From the NCBI GenBank assembly GCA_013200995.1, contig CP053689.1, positions 186,001 through 250,000 on the forward strand: a stretch of 64,000 bases of DNA, in the 5' to 3' direction. Shown in pieces: positions 28,691-35,973 of the stretch (positions are counted from its first letter, which is position 1; each line of letters starts with the position of its first letter). This DNA is from Arthrobacter citreus. GTDB taxonomy: Bacteria > Bacillota > Bacilli > Bacillales > Bacillaceae_G. The position numbers and the translations under genes were made by a program. The notes under the pieces were generated by a model. The model was given only the letters and a program-made list of their open reading frames with translations. It ran no database searches and was not told where the DNA came from.

Positions 28691-28737
28691 ATTATATGAA
28701 AAGTTGATGTAATTGGCATTTTGACAAAAAAAATCAT
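28691..28737 (-). promoter_or_regulatory. Promoter of the TPR/HTH regulator with TTGA-N9-TCAT box
   Basis: Plus-strand reading: ATTATA (28691-28696), 21-bp spacer, ATTTTGACA (28718-28726), TTGA-N9-TCAT (28721-28737). Same arrangement as the two protease promoters, with one base changed in the outer half-site. Confidence 0.6.
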
Positions 28738-28761
28738 TTAAACTTTTTTAAAATAGGAACA

Positions 28762-29239
28762 TTAAGTTATAGTGAAATTATTATTATGTTCATTTCTTTG
28801 AAAATTAATTAAGTTAATAATTAATACAATAAAGAAGCCGTGGAGGTAAAATGGATTAAGTGTCTTATCCCCTTGTAGAAAACCAATGTATTTATGTAAA
28901 AATAAAACAAGACTAATAATGACCTCAAACGTAAGCCACTTAAATGTTTTACGACTTTGTAATTGTAAAGGCAAGGCATTTTCTTTTGTTACTGTAATAG
29001 TTAAAGTAGAAACATAAGTGGATTTACAAAGCATATACCGCATATAACACGATTCCTATGATCGGTATTGCAATTTGCAATACATTATTTCTACCTCCCC
29101 ACCCATCTCGTTCAGATGCAGTATTAAAATGTGCACGATTTATCTTAGGTAGATCCTTCCATATATAAAATGAGTATCCAAACTTGAAGACGAGAAGAAT
29201 GAAAGATACAATATCCACTGCTTGCTCTATCTTCTTCAT
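28762..29239 (-). pseudogene. DUF1648-type membrane protein split by a frameshift
   Basis: Two overlapping minus-strand frames form one protein. 29239-29024 carries a membrane helix, then the DUF1648 hallmark LPKINRAHFNTASERDGWGG. 29043-28762 continues with VTKENALPLQLQSRKTFKWLTFEV and two further helices, as in the second half of this family. The break lies around 29025-29040, where TATATGC occurs twice in tandem, so a small duplication is a likely cause. Such proteins are membrane proteins of the SdpI-like group. It may be a genuine pseudogene or a sequencing error. Confidence 0.65.
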
Positions 29240-29837
29240 TGGTAGAGTCCTAGTGCTATTCGCGCTAACATCATCCTCTTTATTTAAGCTTAAATATTAA
29301 ATTTATTAGTAATTAATTCTGCATTATTAATTTACGTCCATTTTTACGCTCCTTTTTACAAACCTAAGTGCCTACTTATTTCGATTTGATGTATACAATC
29401 GCTTACAAAGAATGTAAATTAGATGAAACAAATTAGAACTAGGTACTTGTTTACTTAAGCAATAACTGCAGTCTTAAGCCTGCCTTATAGACTTCTAGGA
29501 TTTTCAAATATTAAGAATCAACCTTGTACAACTTGTAAGGAATCTAATGTTATAACCAATAGGTTCAAGTTCTTTTAAAAGTGGCGTTTAAAAGATATAC
29601 AGCTTCCTGCACATTTATTACAGACTAACTTTTAGACAGGTAACAAAAAAGAAAAGAACCGATATTTTCGCAGTGTACAAAACGTACAACTGTTAGATCC
29701 ATAAAGATTTCTATCTATATCCATCTCTATTAAATGGTTGACTAGAACAGATGTTTTCGTTATTATAAAGCTCTTCAGCTTATGTTAAAACTGGAATATA
29801 CCTAGAAATCTAGGAAATAAAGGAGAGTACATAACGA
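29240..29837. other. Gene-free upstream region of the HU gene
   Basis: About 600 bp without a supported gene. It presumably holds the HU promoter. A small hairpin (CCTAGAAATCTAGG, 29802-29815) lies just before the HU ribosome binding site. No operator was recognised. Confidence 0.4.
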
Positions 29838-30116
29838 ATGAATAAAACAGAATTGATTAACGCAGTAGCAAAAGCAAGCGAATTATCAAAAAAAGATGCA
29901 GGTAAGGCTGTTGACGCTGTATTTGAAACGATTTCGAATGCTTTATCAAATGGCAATAAAGTACAATTGATTGGCTTTGGTAATTTCGAAGTTCGAGAAA
30001 GAGCCGCAAGAAAAGGAAGAAACCCACAAACGGGTGAGGAAATTGAAATTGCTGCTTCAAAAATCCCTGCATTTTCAGCAGGAAAAGCTTTAAAAGATGC
30101 CGTTAAAAATTCTTAA
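29838..30116 (+). CDS. HU/HBsu histone-like DNA-binding protein
   Basis: 92-residue nucleoid protein of the HU family, full length, with the conserved [11 protein letters not shown] start, the [19 protein letters not shown] arm region and the C-terminal [13 protein letters not shown]. It bends and wraps DNA as a dimer. It is probably an extra copy in addition to a chromosomal HBsu; plasmid-borne HU proteins help reduce the fitness cost of a large plasmid. AAAGGAG precedes the ATG, and a strong terminator follows at 30328. Confidence 0.95.
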   Translation: MNKTELINAVAKASELSKKDAGKAVDAVFETISNALSNGNKVQLIGFGNFEVRERAARKGRNPQTGEEIEIAASKIPAFSAGKALKDAVKNS

Positions 30117-30327
30117 ATTAAAGAATATATATTTTTATTAAATAGATCTGACAGTGTAGCCATACAAAACAGAACTTGTTTAAATAAGTCTCCAAATTTA
30201 TTTAAATATATTCGAAAAAGAAAAAAATGACCAGTAGTTCAGATAATATAAAGAAATGTTAAATAATTATATATATAAATCAGTAAATCCAAGTGATTTT
30301 AACTGGACAAATAGAATTGTATTTAAC

Positions 30328-30365
30328 ACGAAAAAACGCTTGGTATTTCCGAGCGTTTTTTCGTG
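30328..30365. terminator. Strong bidirectional terminator between HU and the lysozyme gene
   Basis: Stem CACGAAAAAACGCTtGG / CCgAGCGTTTTTTCGTG with loop tattt. It serves both convergent genes. Confidence 0.9.
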
Positions 30366-30398
30366 GCTTTTTTATCACATATCTTTTGATTAGAGGAA

Positions 30399-31160
30399 TT
30401 AATACCCATATTCTTCAAATTCCTTTTCATTTCCATTAAATACATTTACATCTATGAATTTTTCATTACCACTATATCCCTTTAATCGATCTCGGTCGGT
30501 GTACTGCCAAAATGTCCAAGTTCGTTTATCTGATAAAGAAGGTTTGGTAAACACATCTCTTATCCATATATCACATTGTTCAAAATGATCTTTAATATAC
30601 AAATCATTAGCCTTTTTTGTCGTATAGAGAATGACTTGTTTTCCGTAATGCTCTTGAAGTATTTGAACCATTGTATGAAGTTCTTTCTCTACTCTAATAC
30701 GATTAGGGAGATTTTTTTCTTTCTCTCCATAAAACTCAACATCGATGACTGGAGGTAATGTTTGTTTATTAATGGGTACTGTTTTCATAAAGTTCTCAGC
30801 TTGGGTATTACCTTCGCTATCATAGCTAAAAAAGTGATAGGCTCCAATCCGTAGATTAGTTTTTTCTGCACCTTTCCAATTTGTTTCAAAATACTCATCG
30901 ACAAAAGAACTCCCTTCAGTAGCTTTAATAAAGGCAAATTTAATGTCTTGTTTCTGAAATTGTTCCCACTTTATTTCACCTTGATAAGATGAAACATCTA
31001 TTCCTTTCACAGGATAATACTTTGCATTGAAAGTATTGGGGATAAGAATACCTTGATACCACAACAATACCATCAACAATAATGCAATTACTAAAAGAAT
31101 GAATAGATAACTAAATGATTTGCGTTTTTTCTTTTTTTCTTCAATATTGTCAAACATCAT
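30399..31160 (-). CDS. Membrane-anchored GH25 lysozyme
   Basis: 253-residue glycoside hydrolase family 25 muramidase that cuts the glycan strand of peptidoglycan. A basic N-terminus and one membrane helix (~17-36) anchor it outside the cell. The GH25 barrel starts at GIDVSSYQG (Asp55) and carries the catalytic DVE pair (Asp140, Glu142) and the C-terminal WQYTDRDRLKGY and FIDVNVF motifs. The set is complete, so it should be active. Two ATGs (31160, 31157) are adjacent; the ribosome binding site is weak. It is a stand-alone gene; a role in wall remodelling or conjugation is possible but not shown. Confidence 0.88.
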   Translation of the reverse strand: MMFDNIEEKKKKRKSFSYLFILLVIALLLMVLLWYQGILIPNTFNAKYYPVKGIDVSSYQGEIKWEQFQKQDIKFAFIKATEGSSFVDEYFETNWKGAEKTNLRIGAYHFFSYDSEGNTQAENFMKTVPINKQTLPPVIDVEFYGEKEKNLPNRIRVEKELHTMVQILQEHYGKQVILYTTKKANDLYIKDHFEQCDIWIRDVFTKPSLSDKRTWTFWQYTDRDRLKGYSGNEKFIDVNVFNGNEKEFEEYGY

Positions 31161-31337
31161 CTTCTCTCACACCATTCAGAATTATATTTCTTATTACATA
31201 ATCCGATAGATGGAATTTCTATTTCTTATTTGTTCATCTTACCAATCCGACCTGGAAACGTCCAGAAGTTACAAATTTCGAGCACTTAAGGACACGTCCC
31301 ATAAACGTATATAAGGTGATTATGAGGCATAAAAAAT

Positions 31338-31385
31338 GCTATTATTCCTTAGAAACGTTTTAAAACGTTTCTAAGAAATAATAGC
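31338..31385. repeat. 48-bp near-perfect palindrome
   Basis: GCTATTATTcCTTAGAAA... reads into its own complement with 24-bp arms, no loop and a single mismatch (C at 31347 opposite A at 31376). The centre is CGTTTTAAAACG. No T-run follows, so it is not a standard terminator. It lies between divergent genes, in front of the small ORFs at 31431 and 31627. Confidence 0.7.
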
Positions 31386-31430
31386 TTTGGGAAGGTGTGA
31401 GTACAAAGTAACGAAAGTGAGTAATAGAAA

Positions 31431-31613
31431 ATGATCAAAGTAGTGCGGACGGATAAAACGCCCATTTTCTACTATATGATGTATACGCTGACATTGTGTT
31501 TAGTATGTGTTGTTATGTTACTACAGAATATCTTCGAATTACGAAGTTTTTTTGTTCACGCATTTAAGATGAACAGGCTCATATTCTTTAAAAATGTAAT
31601 ATTATGCATTTGA
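31431..31613 (+). CDS. Possible small membrane peptide
   Basis: 60 codons with one strongly hydrophobic segment (MYTLTLCLVCVVMLLQ). Its stop directly precedes the ribosome binding site of the next gene. The upstream ribosome binding site is poor. It could be a small membrane protein or chance. Confidence 0.25.
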   Translation: MIKVVRTDKTPIFYYMMYTLTLCLVCVVMLLQNIFELRSFFVHAFKMNRLIFFKNVILCI

Positions 31614-31626
31614 AGGAGTGATTACT

Positions 31627-31854
31627 ATGCCATGGCAACAAAAAATTAGATATTTGATTGGTAAACCTGTTGGTGTTTCATTGAGAAATGGGCAAGGAAC
31701 GTCAGGTATCTTGTGCGGCATATCTGGTGAAAAGATTCTTGTAATTGAATATTTGTATCAAGCGCAATTTGCCTTAAAACAATACAGTTTTTTTATGATT
31801 CAGGATATAAATGAATTTCCACCTTGTCATCTCTCACAACCAGTATATTATTGA
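31627..31854 (+). CDS. Small conserved Bacillus hypothetical protein
   Basis: 75-residue protein beginning MPWQQKIRYLIGKPVGVSL, a pattern seen in many uncharacterised small Bacillus proteins with a beta-rich, Sm-like look (VGVSLRNGQGTSGILCGI). I chose the ATG at 31627 after GAAGGAG. Function unknown. It is followed by its own terminator. Confidence 0.65.
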   Translation: MPWQQKIRYLIGKPVGVSLRNGQGTSGILCGISGEKILVIEYLYQAQFALKQYSFFMIQDINEFPPCHLSQPVYY

Positions 31855-31858
31855 AACG

Positions 31859-31880
31859 TCCCTCTAGAGAGGGATTTTTT
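31859..31880 (+). terminator. Terminator after the small hypothetical gene
   Basis: Perfect stem TCCCTCT-AG-AGAGGGA followed by TTTTTT. Confidence 0.85.
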
Positions 31881-31948
31881 CTTCGTAAAAAAAGAAGGTA
31901 GTTTTAATTCCCTAAAATCCTCATAAATTTTGCAAAGTTTAAGAAAAA

Positions 31949-32404
31949 CTATTTTACTCTTATATAAATTTGTTCACATTCTTCTCCAGTTGGCTCATAA
32001 AAGCAGTGATTTTTCCATTTACCTGCATTTGGTTGATTGTACCAAGTTGCAGGACATTTTTTCGACTCAGGACCCCACGGATTAAAGTACCATAAAGAAT
32101 ACTTAGCAGGATACCCTCGCCAATCTTCTAAACACTGTCTCGCTAAGCTGATATAAGGCTCTGTTGCTTTCTGATAAAAATAAGATTCGTGAATCGCATC
32201 AAATGAAGCATCACTGCCGTGATATTGAAATATTGCTTGTCGTACTGTATCTACATCTTTAAAGTCTGAACAGGTTACTAAGGCACGGTTAACAACTACA
32301 CAACCTACTGCTAACATACCTTGCTTGCCTTCTCCTTCTGCTTCTGCTCGTATTAACCTTGCTAATACGTCTACGTCTTTTTCATTATACTTAATTCGGC
32401 TCAT
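31949..32404 (-). CDS. cwlJ: CwlJ/SleB-family spore cortex-lytic hydrolase
   Basis: 151-residue cell-wall hydrolase of the Hydrolase_2 (SleB/CwlJ catalytic) family, which degrades muramic-lactam cortex peptidoglycan at spore germination. The family core LARLIRAEAEGEGKQGMLAVGCVVVNR is near the start, with the catalytic Glu in this stretch. No signal peptide or peptidoglycan-binding domain is present, matching CwlJ rather than SleB. The usual neighbour gerQ is absent. A good ribosome binding site (AAGGAGG) precedes the ATG. A plasmid-borne copy could alter germination of its host. Confidence 0.85.
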   Translation of the reverse strand: MSRIKYNEKDVDVLARLIRAEAEGEGKQGMLAVGCVVVNRALVTCSDFKDVDTVRQAIFQYHGSDASFDAIHESYFYQKATEPYISLARQCLEDWRGYPAKYSLWYFNPWGPESKKCPATWYNQPNAGKWKNHCFYEPTGEECEQIYIRVK

Positions 32405-32617
32405 AAAAAAACCTCCTTACCTCATAATATGAAGGAAAAGAGAATATTATTTTTTTGATTGAACTTCAGATAATTTAAATAGAGCGAAAAAATAATACTG
32501 CAACTCGTGTTCTTCAACTAATGCTGAGCGCTAGTTGCATAAGAATGTTCAAAAGCATTAAAAAAATTTATTTAACCCTTTACAACCGTACCTTGGTGAA
32601 AAACTATTTTCCAGCGA

Positions 32618-32893
32618 CTAATTCTCACTAACCATTTCATCTACTTCATTATCTTGAAACCGTTTATCAAGCGCATCTTTAACTATAGAACGAGAGTAGA
32701 TACAGCCTGAAGCGCTAATTTCCCAGAAATCCTCAGTTGTTTCATTATCTACATCCTGAATTGTTGATACTAATTCTCGATGATGAATGACAGGTTCCCT
32801 AACTTTCAGAACTTCTAATATAGGCATAATCTTACTATCTGTTTTAGGTATTCCTTTAACATCTAAATCAACCTCATTTATATCGCTCATCAT
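32618..32893 (-). CDS. Hypothetical acidic protein
   Basis: 91 residues, acidic, with no membrane segment or recognised domain. The ribosome binding site is moderate (AAAGGG upstream). The central part (EDFWEISASGCIYSRSIVKDAL) looks like ordinary coding sequence. Function unknown. It stands upstream of cwlJ on the same strand but 210 bp away. Confidence 0.5.
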   Translation of the reverse strand: MMSDINEVDLDVKGIPKTDSKIMPILEVLKVREPVIHHRELVSTIQDVDNETTEDFWEISASGCIYSRSIVKDALDKRFQDNEVDEMVSEN

Positions 32894-33162
32894 CTTTCAA
32901 CCCTTTCATCTATCAATTACTACAAACTTAGCTTGAAATAAATTGTTCTTTTACACATTATTCTACTAGTATGTTGCAAATGTATTGTTTATTGAAGTTA
33001 TATATATTAAGAATTAACTTTGACCATTCCTGATTCAAGTACAATTCTTCACAATCTTATACACTTTAATAAAATTCATTGAAGTTTTCATTATTTTTTC
33101 GAAAGAGAAAATGAAATAGAGAGAAAACGCATTAGCAAGCACTAATACGTTTTCTTCATTTA

Positions 33163-33480
33163 TTAATAATAGAAATCCTCCATTGGAATAGCGTCTTCTT
33201 GCACCCCTTCGTCATAAATTATCTCTAAACCATCTGGTACTGTATCGAATCGTAATTCATTATTCCGATCATAAATCTCAATATCTTTTATTTGGCACTG
33301 CTCGGAAACGAGCTGTTTTTCGACCATTCTCCAAGCTCTTACTAATAATTCTCTACCTGCAGCACTATTACTAGTCGCCTGAGTGATATACTCATAGATT
33401 TCCTTATCTTCTTTGTTAGAAATAAATAATGTAATCTGCACTCTTGCTGTTTCCTGTTTTTTTCTCCCTCTTTTTCCCAT
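33163..33480 (-). CDS. Small partner encoded after the second actin-like gene
   Basis: 105-residue protein with a basic start (MGKRGRKKQETARVQITLF), a predicted strand, two helices and an acidic tail, consistent with a ribbon-helix-helix DNA-binding adaptor. Its ATG touches the stop of the actin-like gene. In AlfA/AlfB and ParM/ParR loci the gene in this place encodes the centromere-binding protein, so that role is inferred. Confidence 0.65.
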   Translation of the reverse strand: MGKRGRKKQETARVQITLFISNKEDKEIYEYITQATSNSAAGRELLVRAWRMVEKQLVSEQCQIKDIEIYDRNNELRFDTVPDGLEIIYDEGVQEDAIPMEDFYY

Positions 33481-34358
33481 TATACTTGCACCAAATCACT
33501 AAATTTCTTCATAGCCAAATTATACATACCGACAACATTACTAAAAATAGGTGGAGCAAACTTAATGCCATCTGATGTCCATACCTGTGGTGTAATAATC
33601 TCTGTGTTTCCGTAATGGTTTTTAATAAATGGTGCAATTATTTCAGCTGGCCCGCCTACTACTTTTACTTTATCTTCTTTTTTCCATTTCTTAGACGTAT
33701 CACCAATTATTCCTCTTGCAATTGCAAATGGGCTCGCTTCACCATATTTACTAGTCAACATTCCGTAATCTGTTGTAAAGCTTTCTATATCAATAATTCT
33801 ACCTCTAAGAATACTGATTAAATTCACTGTTCCACTTCCAACATCAATGATTCGCACTAACTCAGTCGTATAAGGTATTGAATGAAATGCTGCAGCACCT
33901 TCAGCAGCTACAATCACATCTTTAATTACGAATTTTTTCAAAGAACCATTTACTTTAATTTCGTGGGATTTGATTAATGAACTCTTTATGTCCATTGCTA
34001 CTTCTTTTGTTAATGAATCATATGGATTTCCTACAGCTAGATACACTTCTTTTTCGTTTGTATTTCGGTGTAATGCTAACAAAATCCTCATTGTCGCTTC
34101 AAAGTGATTTTTCGAAACTCCGTACATACTACTACCGAACTCGGATTCTATCTTTGCTAATGTACCTCCAAACCCTTTCATCCCCTGGTATTCCCATTCC
34201 ATGTCATCTGGTCCATGTTGTTCTTGTTGTGGTCTTCTGTGCCAATCGGCAATTGCAGAACAAAATTTATCTAGTTTACTTCCCATGCATACTTTTACTT
34301 CGTTATTACCGGCGTCAATTGCAATAATCTGATTAAAAGCGTTATTAGTTGTAGTCAT
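33480..34358 (-). CDS. AlfA-like actin-type segregation ATPase
   Basis: 292-residue actin-fold ATPase, shorter than ParM and close to the size of AlfA of Bacillus plasmids. Phosphate-1 motif (IIAIDAGNNEVKV, near 11-23), phosphate-2 (IIDVGSGTVNLIS, near 168-180) and adenosine motif (VKVVGGPAEIIAPF) are visible. The gene overlaps the upstream unknown gene by 14 bases and the downstream partner by one base, so four genes (35310 to 33163) form one operon. It lacks close similarity to the 380-residue actin at 2.0 kb. Confidence 0.85.
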   Translation of the reverse strand: MTTTNNAFNQIIAIDAGNNEVKVCMGSKLDKFCSAIADWHRRPQQEQHGPDDMEWEYQGMKGFGGTLAKIESEFGSSMYGVSKNHFEATMRILLALHRNTNEKEVYLAVGNPYDSLTKEVAMDIKSSLIKSHEIKVNGSLKKFVIKDVIVAAEGAAAFHSIPYTTELVRIIDVGSGTVNLISILRGRIIDIESFTTDYGMLTSKYGEASPFAIARGIIGDTSKKWKKEDKVKVVGGPAEIIAPFIKNHYGNTEIITPQVWTSDGIKFAPPIFSNVVGMYNLAMKKFSDLVQV

Positions 34359-34941
34359 TTGAACGTTCCTCCTCAGAATCTAGCTTGTAAATCAATTCTT
34401 TCATTACTTTACCCAATCCAGATTGTTGAATATCAATCACAAAAGCAGATACCAGGTACCCTATAAGTTTCTCCACGGTATAATCATGTTCATGTATGAT
34501 TTCTAAGTCAGACAATGTAACTTCTAAACGATAAATATCATCATATTTAAATACGATCCTAGTAGTCTGTAAGTTCGAAAAATAGGAATTTGGTAAACTA
34601 TGAATCTTTGAAGTTTTATTTTCTTGAATCCCTGAAATTTCAATTGAATGGTCCATATTTAAGATTCTTCTATATATTTCTTTTTTGTTTACTGTTGTCG
34701 TGATTTCTTCAATAAAATCTTGAACTAAAAATTCGATTAATTTATTGATAAAGAGGATTGCTCCAGTTTTCTGCCTGAAGTCTCTGCATATTGTTGTTAA
34801 CCGAGTAAGGTGGACTGATGGTATATCAATGTTAAGTGGAACACCGAGCAATTTATTCATGCCTCTGAAAAATGATTTTCCTCTGCGATTACAATGATCA
34901 TAATACAATAAGTCAGCTTCGCTATAAGATTTTGATATCAT
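34345..34941 (-). CDS. Unknown protein inside the second actin segregation operon
   Basis: 198-residue soluble protein with no recognised domain. The mixed helix and strand pattern and basic N-terminal half (CNRRGKSFFRG) would allow nucleic acid binding. It overlaps the actin-like gene by 14 bases and starts immediately after the upstream RHH gene, so it is translated in step with both. Characterised alf loci have two genes; this additional gene is a candidate accessory segregation or regulatory factor. Confidence 0.6.
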   Translation of the reverse strand: MISKSYSEADLLYYDHCNRRGKSFFRGMNKLLGVPLNIDIPSVHLTRLTTICRDFRQKTGAILFINKLIEFLVQDFIEEITTTVNKKEIYRRILNMDHSIEISGIQENKTSKIHSLPNSYFSNLQTTRIVFKYDDIYRLEVTLSDLEIIHEHDYTVEKLIGYLVSAFVIDIQQSGLGKVMKELIYKLDSEEERSNDYN

Positions 34942-35310
34942 TTAAACACCTCTTATATACAAAATGTTATTAAATATGTTTGTAGCTGCCTTTCGCTTGT
35001 TCATCATCCAATCTCCAGCATATCTACCCAATGTCTCATGATCTTGTTTACTTAGTTTCACATGAACCATGTAATCAGTAACTGCATATTTAAATTGCTG
35101 ATAGTCATATCCTCTTCTAAACATTACGTAAAATGCATTTGAGACAAGTTCCGTCATACTAATGTCTAATGCACTTGCTTTCTTATATAAGTAGTTATAA
35201 TTTTCCTCTGACACATAAATTTTCACATCTGTTTTTTTATCTGAACGCGTTTTCTTATTCGATCGTCTTTTCTTGTAGTTTTCATGATTGAATATCGGAT
35301 TTAGATTCAT
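34942..35310 (-). CDS. Ribbon-helix-helix-like DNA-binding protein, first gene of the actin operon
   Basis: 122 residues with a very basic N-terminus (KKRRSNKKTRSDKKTDVKIYV) and a following strand-helix-helix segment (VKIYVSEENYNYLYKKASALD) typical of CopG/Arc-like proteins. A second similar strand-helix stretch (VHVKLSKQDHETLGRYAG) may form a second RHH. I chose the ATG at 35310 after GGGAGGTG; the frame is open a further 12 codons. It lies just downstream of an array of five 10-bp repeats, which it may bind as centromere and operator. Confidence 0.6.
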   Translation of the reverse strand: MNLNPIFNHENYKKRRSNKKTRSDKKTDVKIYVSEENYNYLYKKASALDISMTELVSNAFYVMFRRGYDYQQFKYAVTDYMVHVKLSKQDHETLGRYAGDWMMNKRKAATNIFNNILYIRGV

Positions 35311-35408
35311 CCCCTCTCTCACCTCCCAAATTAATCTTTTTAACATTTGCTCATATCCTTGGGTCGGTCGGTTTATTCTCTTAGATGCACCTCTCCCCTT
35401 CTAAATTC

Positions 35409-35458
35409 TGAGTAATGTTAAGTAATACTAAGTAATTGTGAGTAATAATTAGTAATTC
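35409..35458. repeat. Five tandem 10-bp repeats upstream of the actin operon (candidate centromere)
   Basis: Five uninterrupted 10-bp units with consensus TNAGTAATNN: tgAGTAATgt, taAGTAATac, taAGTAATtg, tgAGTAATaa, ttAGTAATtc. The AGTAAT core is invariant and falls on the same helix face each time. It lies 99-148 bp before the first gene of the segregation operon, as expected for a parN/parC-type site bound cooperatively by an RHH protein. The repeat is directly visible; the role is inferred. Confidence 0.75.
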
Positions 35459-35491
35459 TAACTCTTTGATAGAATGTATTAAGTGAAGAGC

Positions 35492-35543
35492 TTGTCTTAT
35501 TCCACTAGAATGAAAATTTCAATCCAGTTTGTTGGATTTTTTT
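35492..35543 (+). repeat. 52-bp repeat ending in a terminator hairpin, copy 1
   Basis: TTGTCTTATTCCAC... to the T-run matches 63949-64000 at about 47 of 52 positions, same strand. Differences cluster in the loop of the AATCCA / TGGATT hairpin, while the stem and T-run are kept, as expected if the element is transcribed. Confidence 0.65.
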
Positions 35544-35549
35544 CAAAAA

Positions 35550-35586
35550 AATAAAAAACCTGCAGTATCTATTCAGATACCACAGG
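35550..35586 (-). terminator. Terminator overlapping the stop codon of the HTH gene
   Basis: Minus strand: CCTGtgGTATCT-gaat-AGATACtgCAGG followed by TTTTTTATTTTTT. The TAG stop codon lies at the loop, so the stem includes the last codons of the gene. Confidence 0.8.
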
Positions 35587-35973
35587 CTTAATTGTTAATA
35601 CTTGCTCTATTGGTGGCTTGCCTAAAGCTAGCCAAATTCGAATGAAATTCTCTAAAGTAGGAACGGCACCGTTCCATATATTACTAATAGTGCTTCTACC
35701 TACACCAGTTAATTCAGTAACCTCTTTTTGATTTTTACCTTGATTCTCAAATATACTTTGAATCTTATTCTCTATAATAAAAGATTGATTTGATACCAAT
35801 GGTCTCCCTTTTGCTGGTAACCAAGAAAGATACATTGCTATTGCACCTTTTATGACATCTTCAATTGTTGCATCATTCTCCTTACCATGTAAAAGGTTAT
35901 TATGCTTATAGTATTTTACTAACTTTTCTAACTCAGCGAAGGTTTCCTCAGACAGATTAATTGTTATTTCCAC
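35569..35973 (-). CDS. HTH regulator with an N-terminal RHH-like segment
   Basis: 134 residues. The N-terminus (MEITINLSEETFAELEKLVKYY) has a strand-helix pattern like antitoxin or CopG-type RHH proteins. The C-terminal half is an XRE/Cro-type HTH (NQKEVTELTGVGRSTISNIWNG, about 80-101). It lies beside the actin segregation locus and could control plasmid copy number or segregation genes. There is a good ribosome binding site (AAAGGAG). The transcript ends at a terminator that overlaps its own stop codon. Confidence 0.7.
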   Translation of the reverse strand: MEITINLSEETFAELEKLVKYYKHNNLLHGKENDATIEDVIKGAIAMYLSWLPAKGRPLVSNQSFIIENKIQSIFENQGKNQKEVTELTGVGRSTISNIWNGAVPTLENFIRIWLALGKPPIEQVLTIKPVVSE

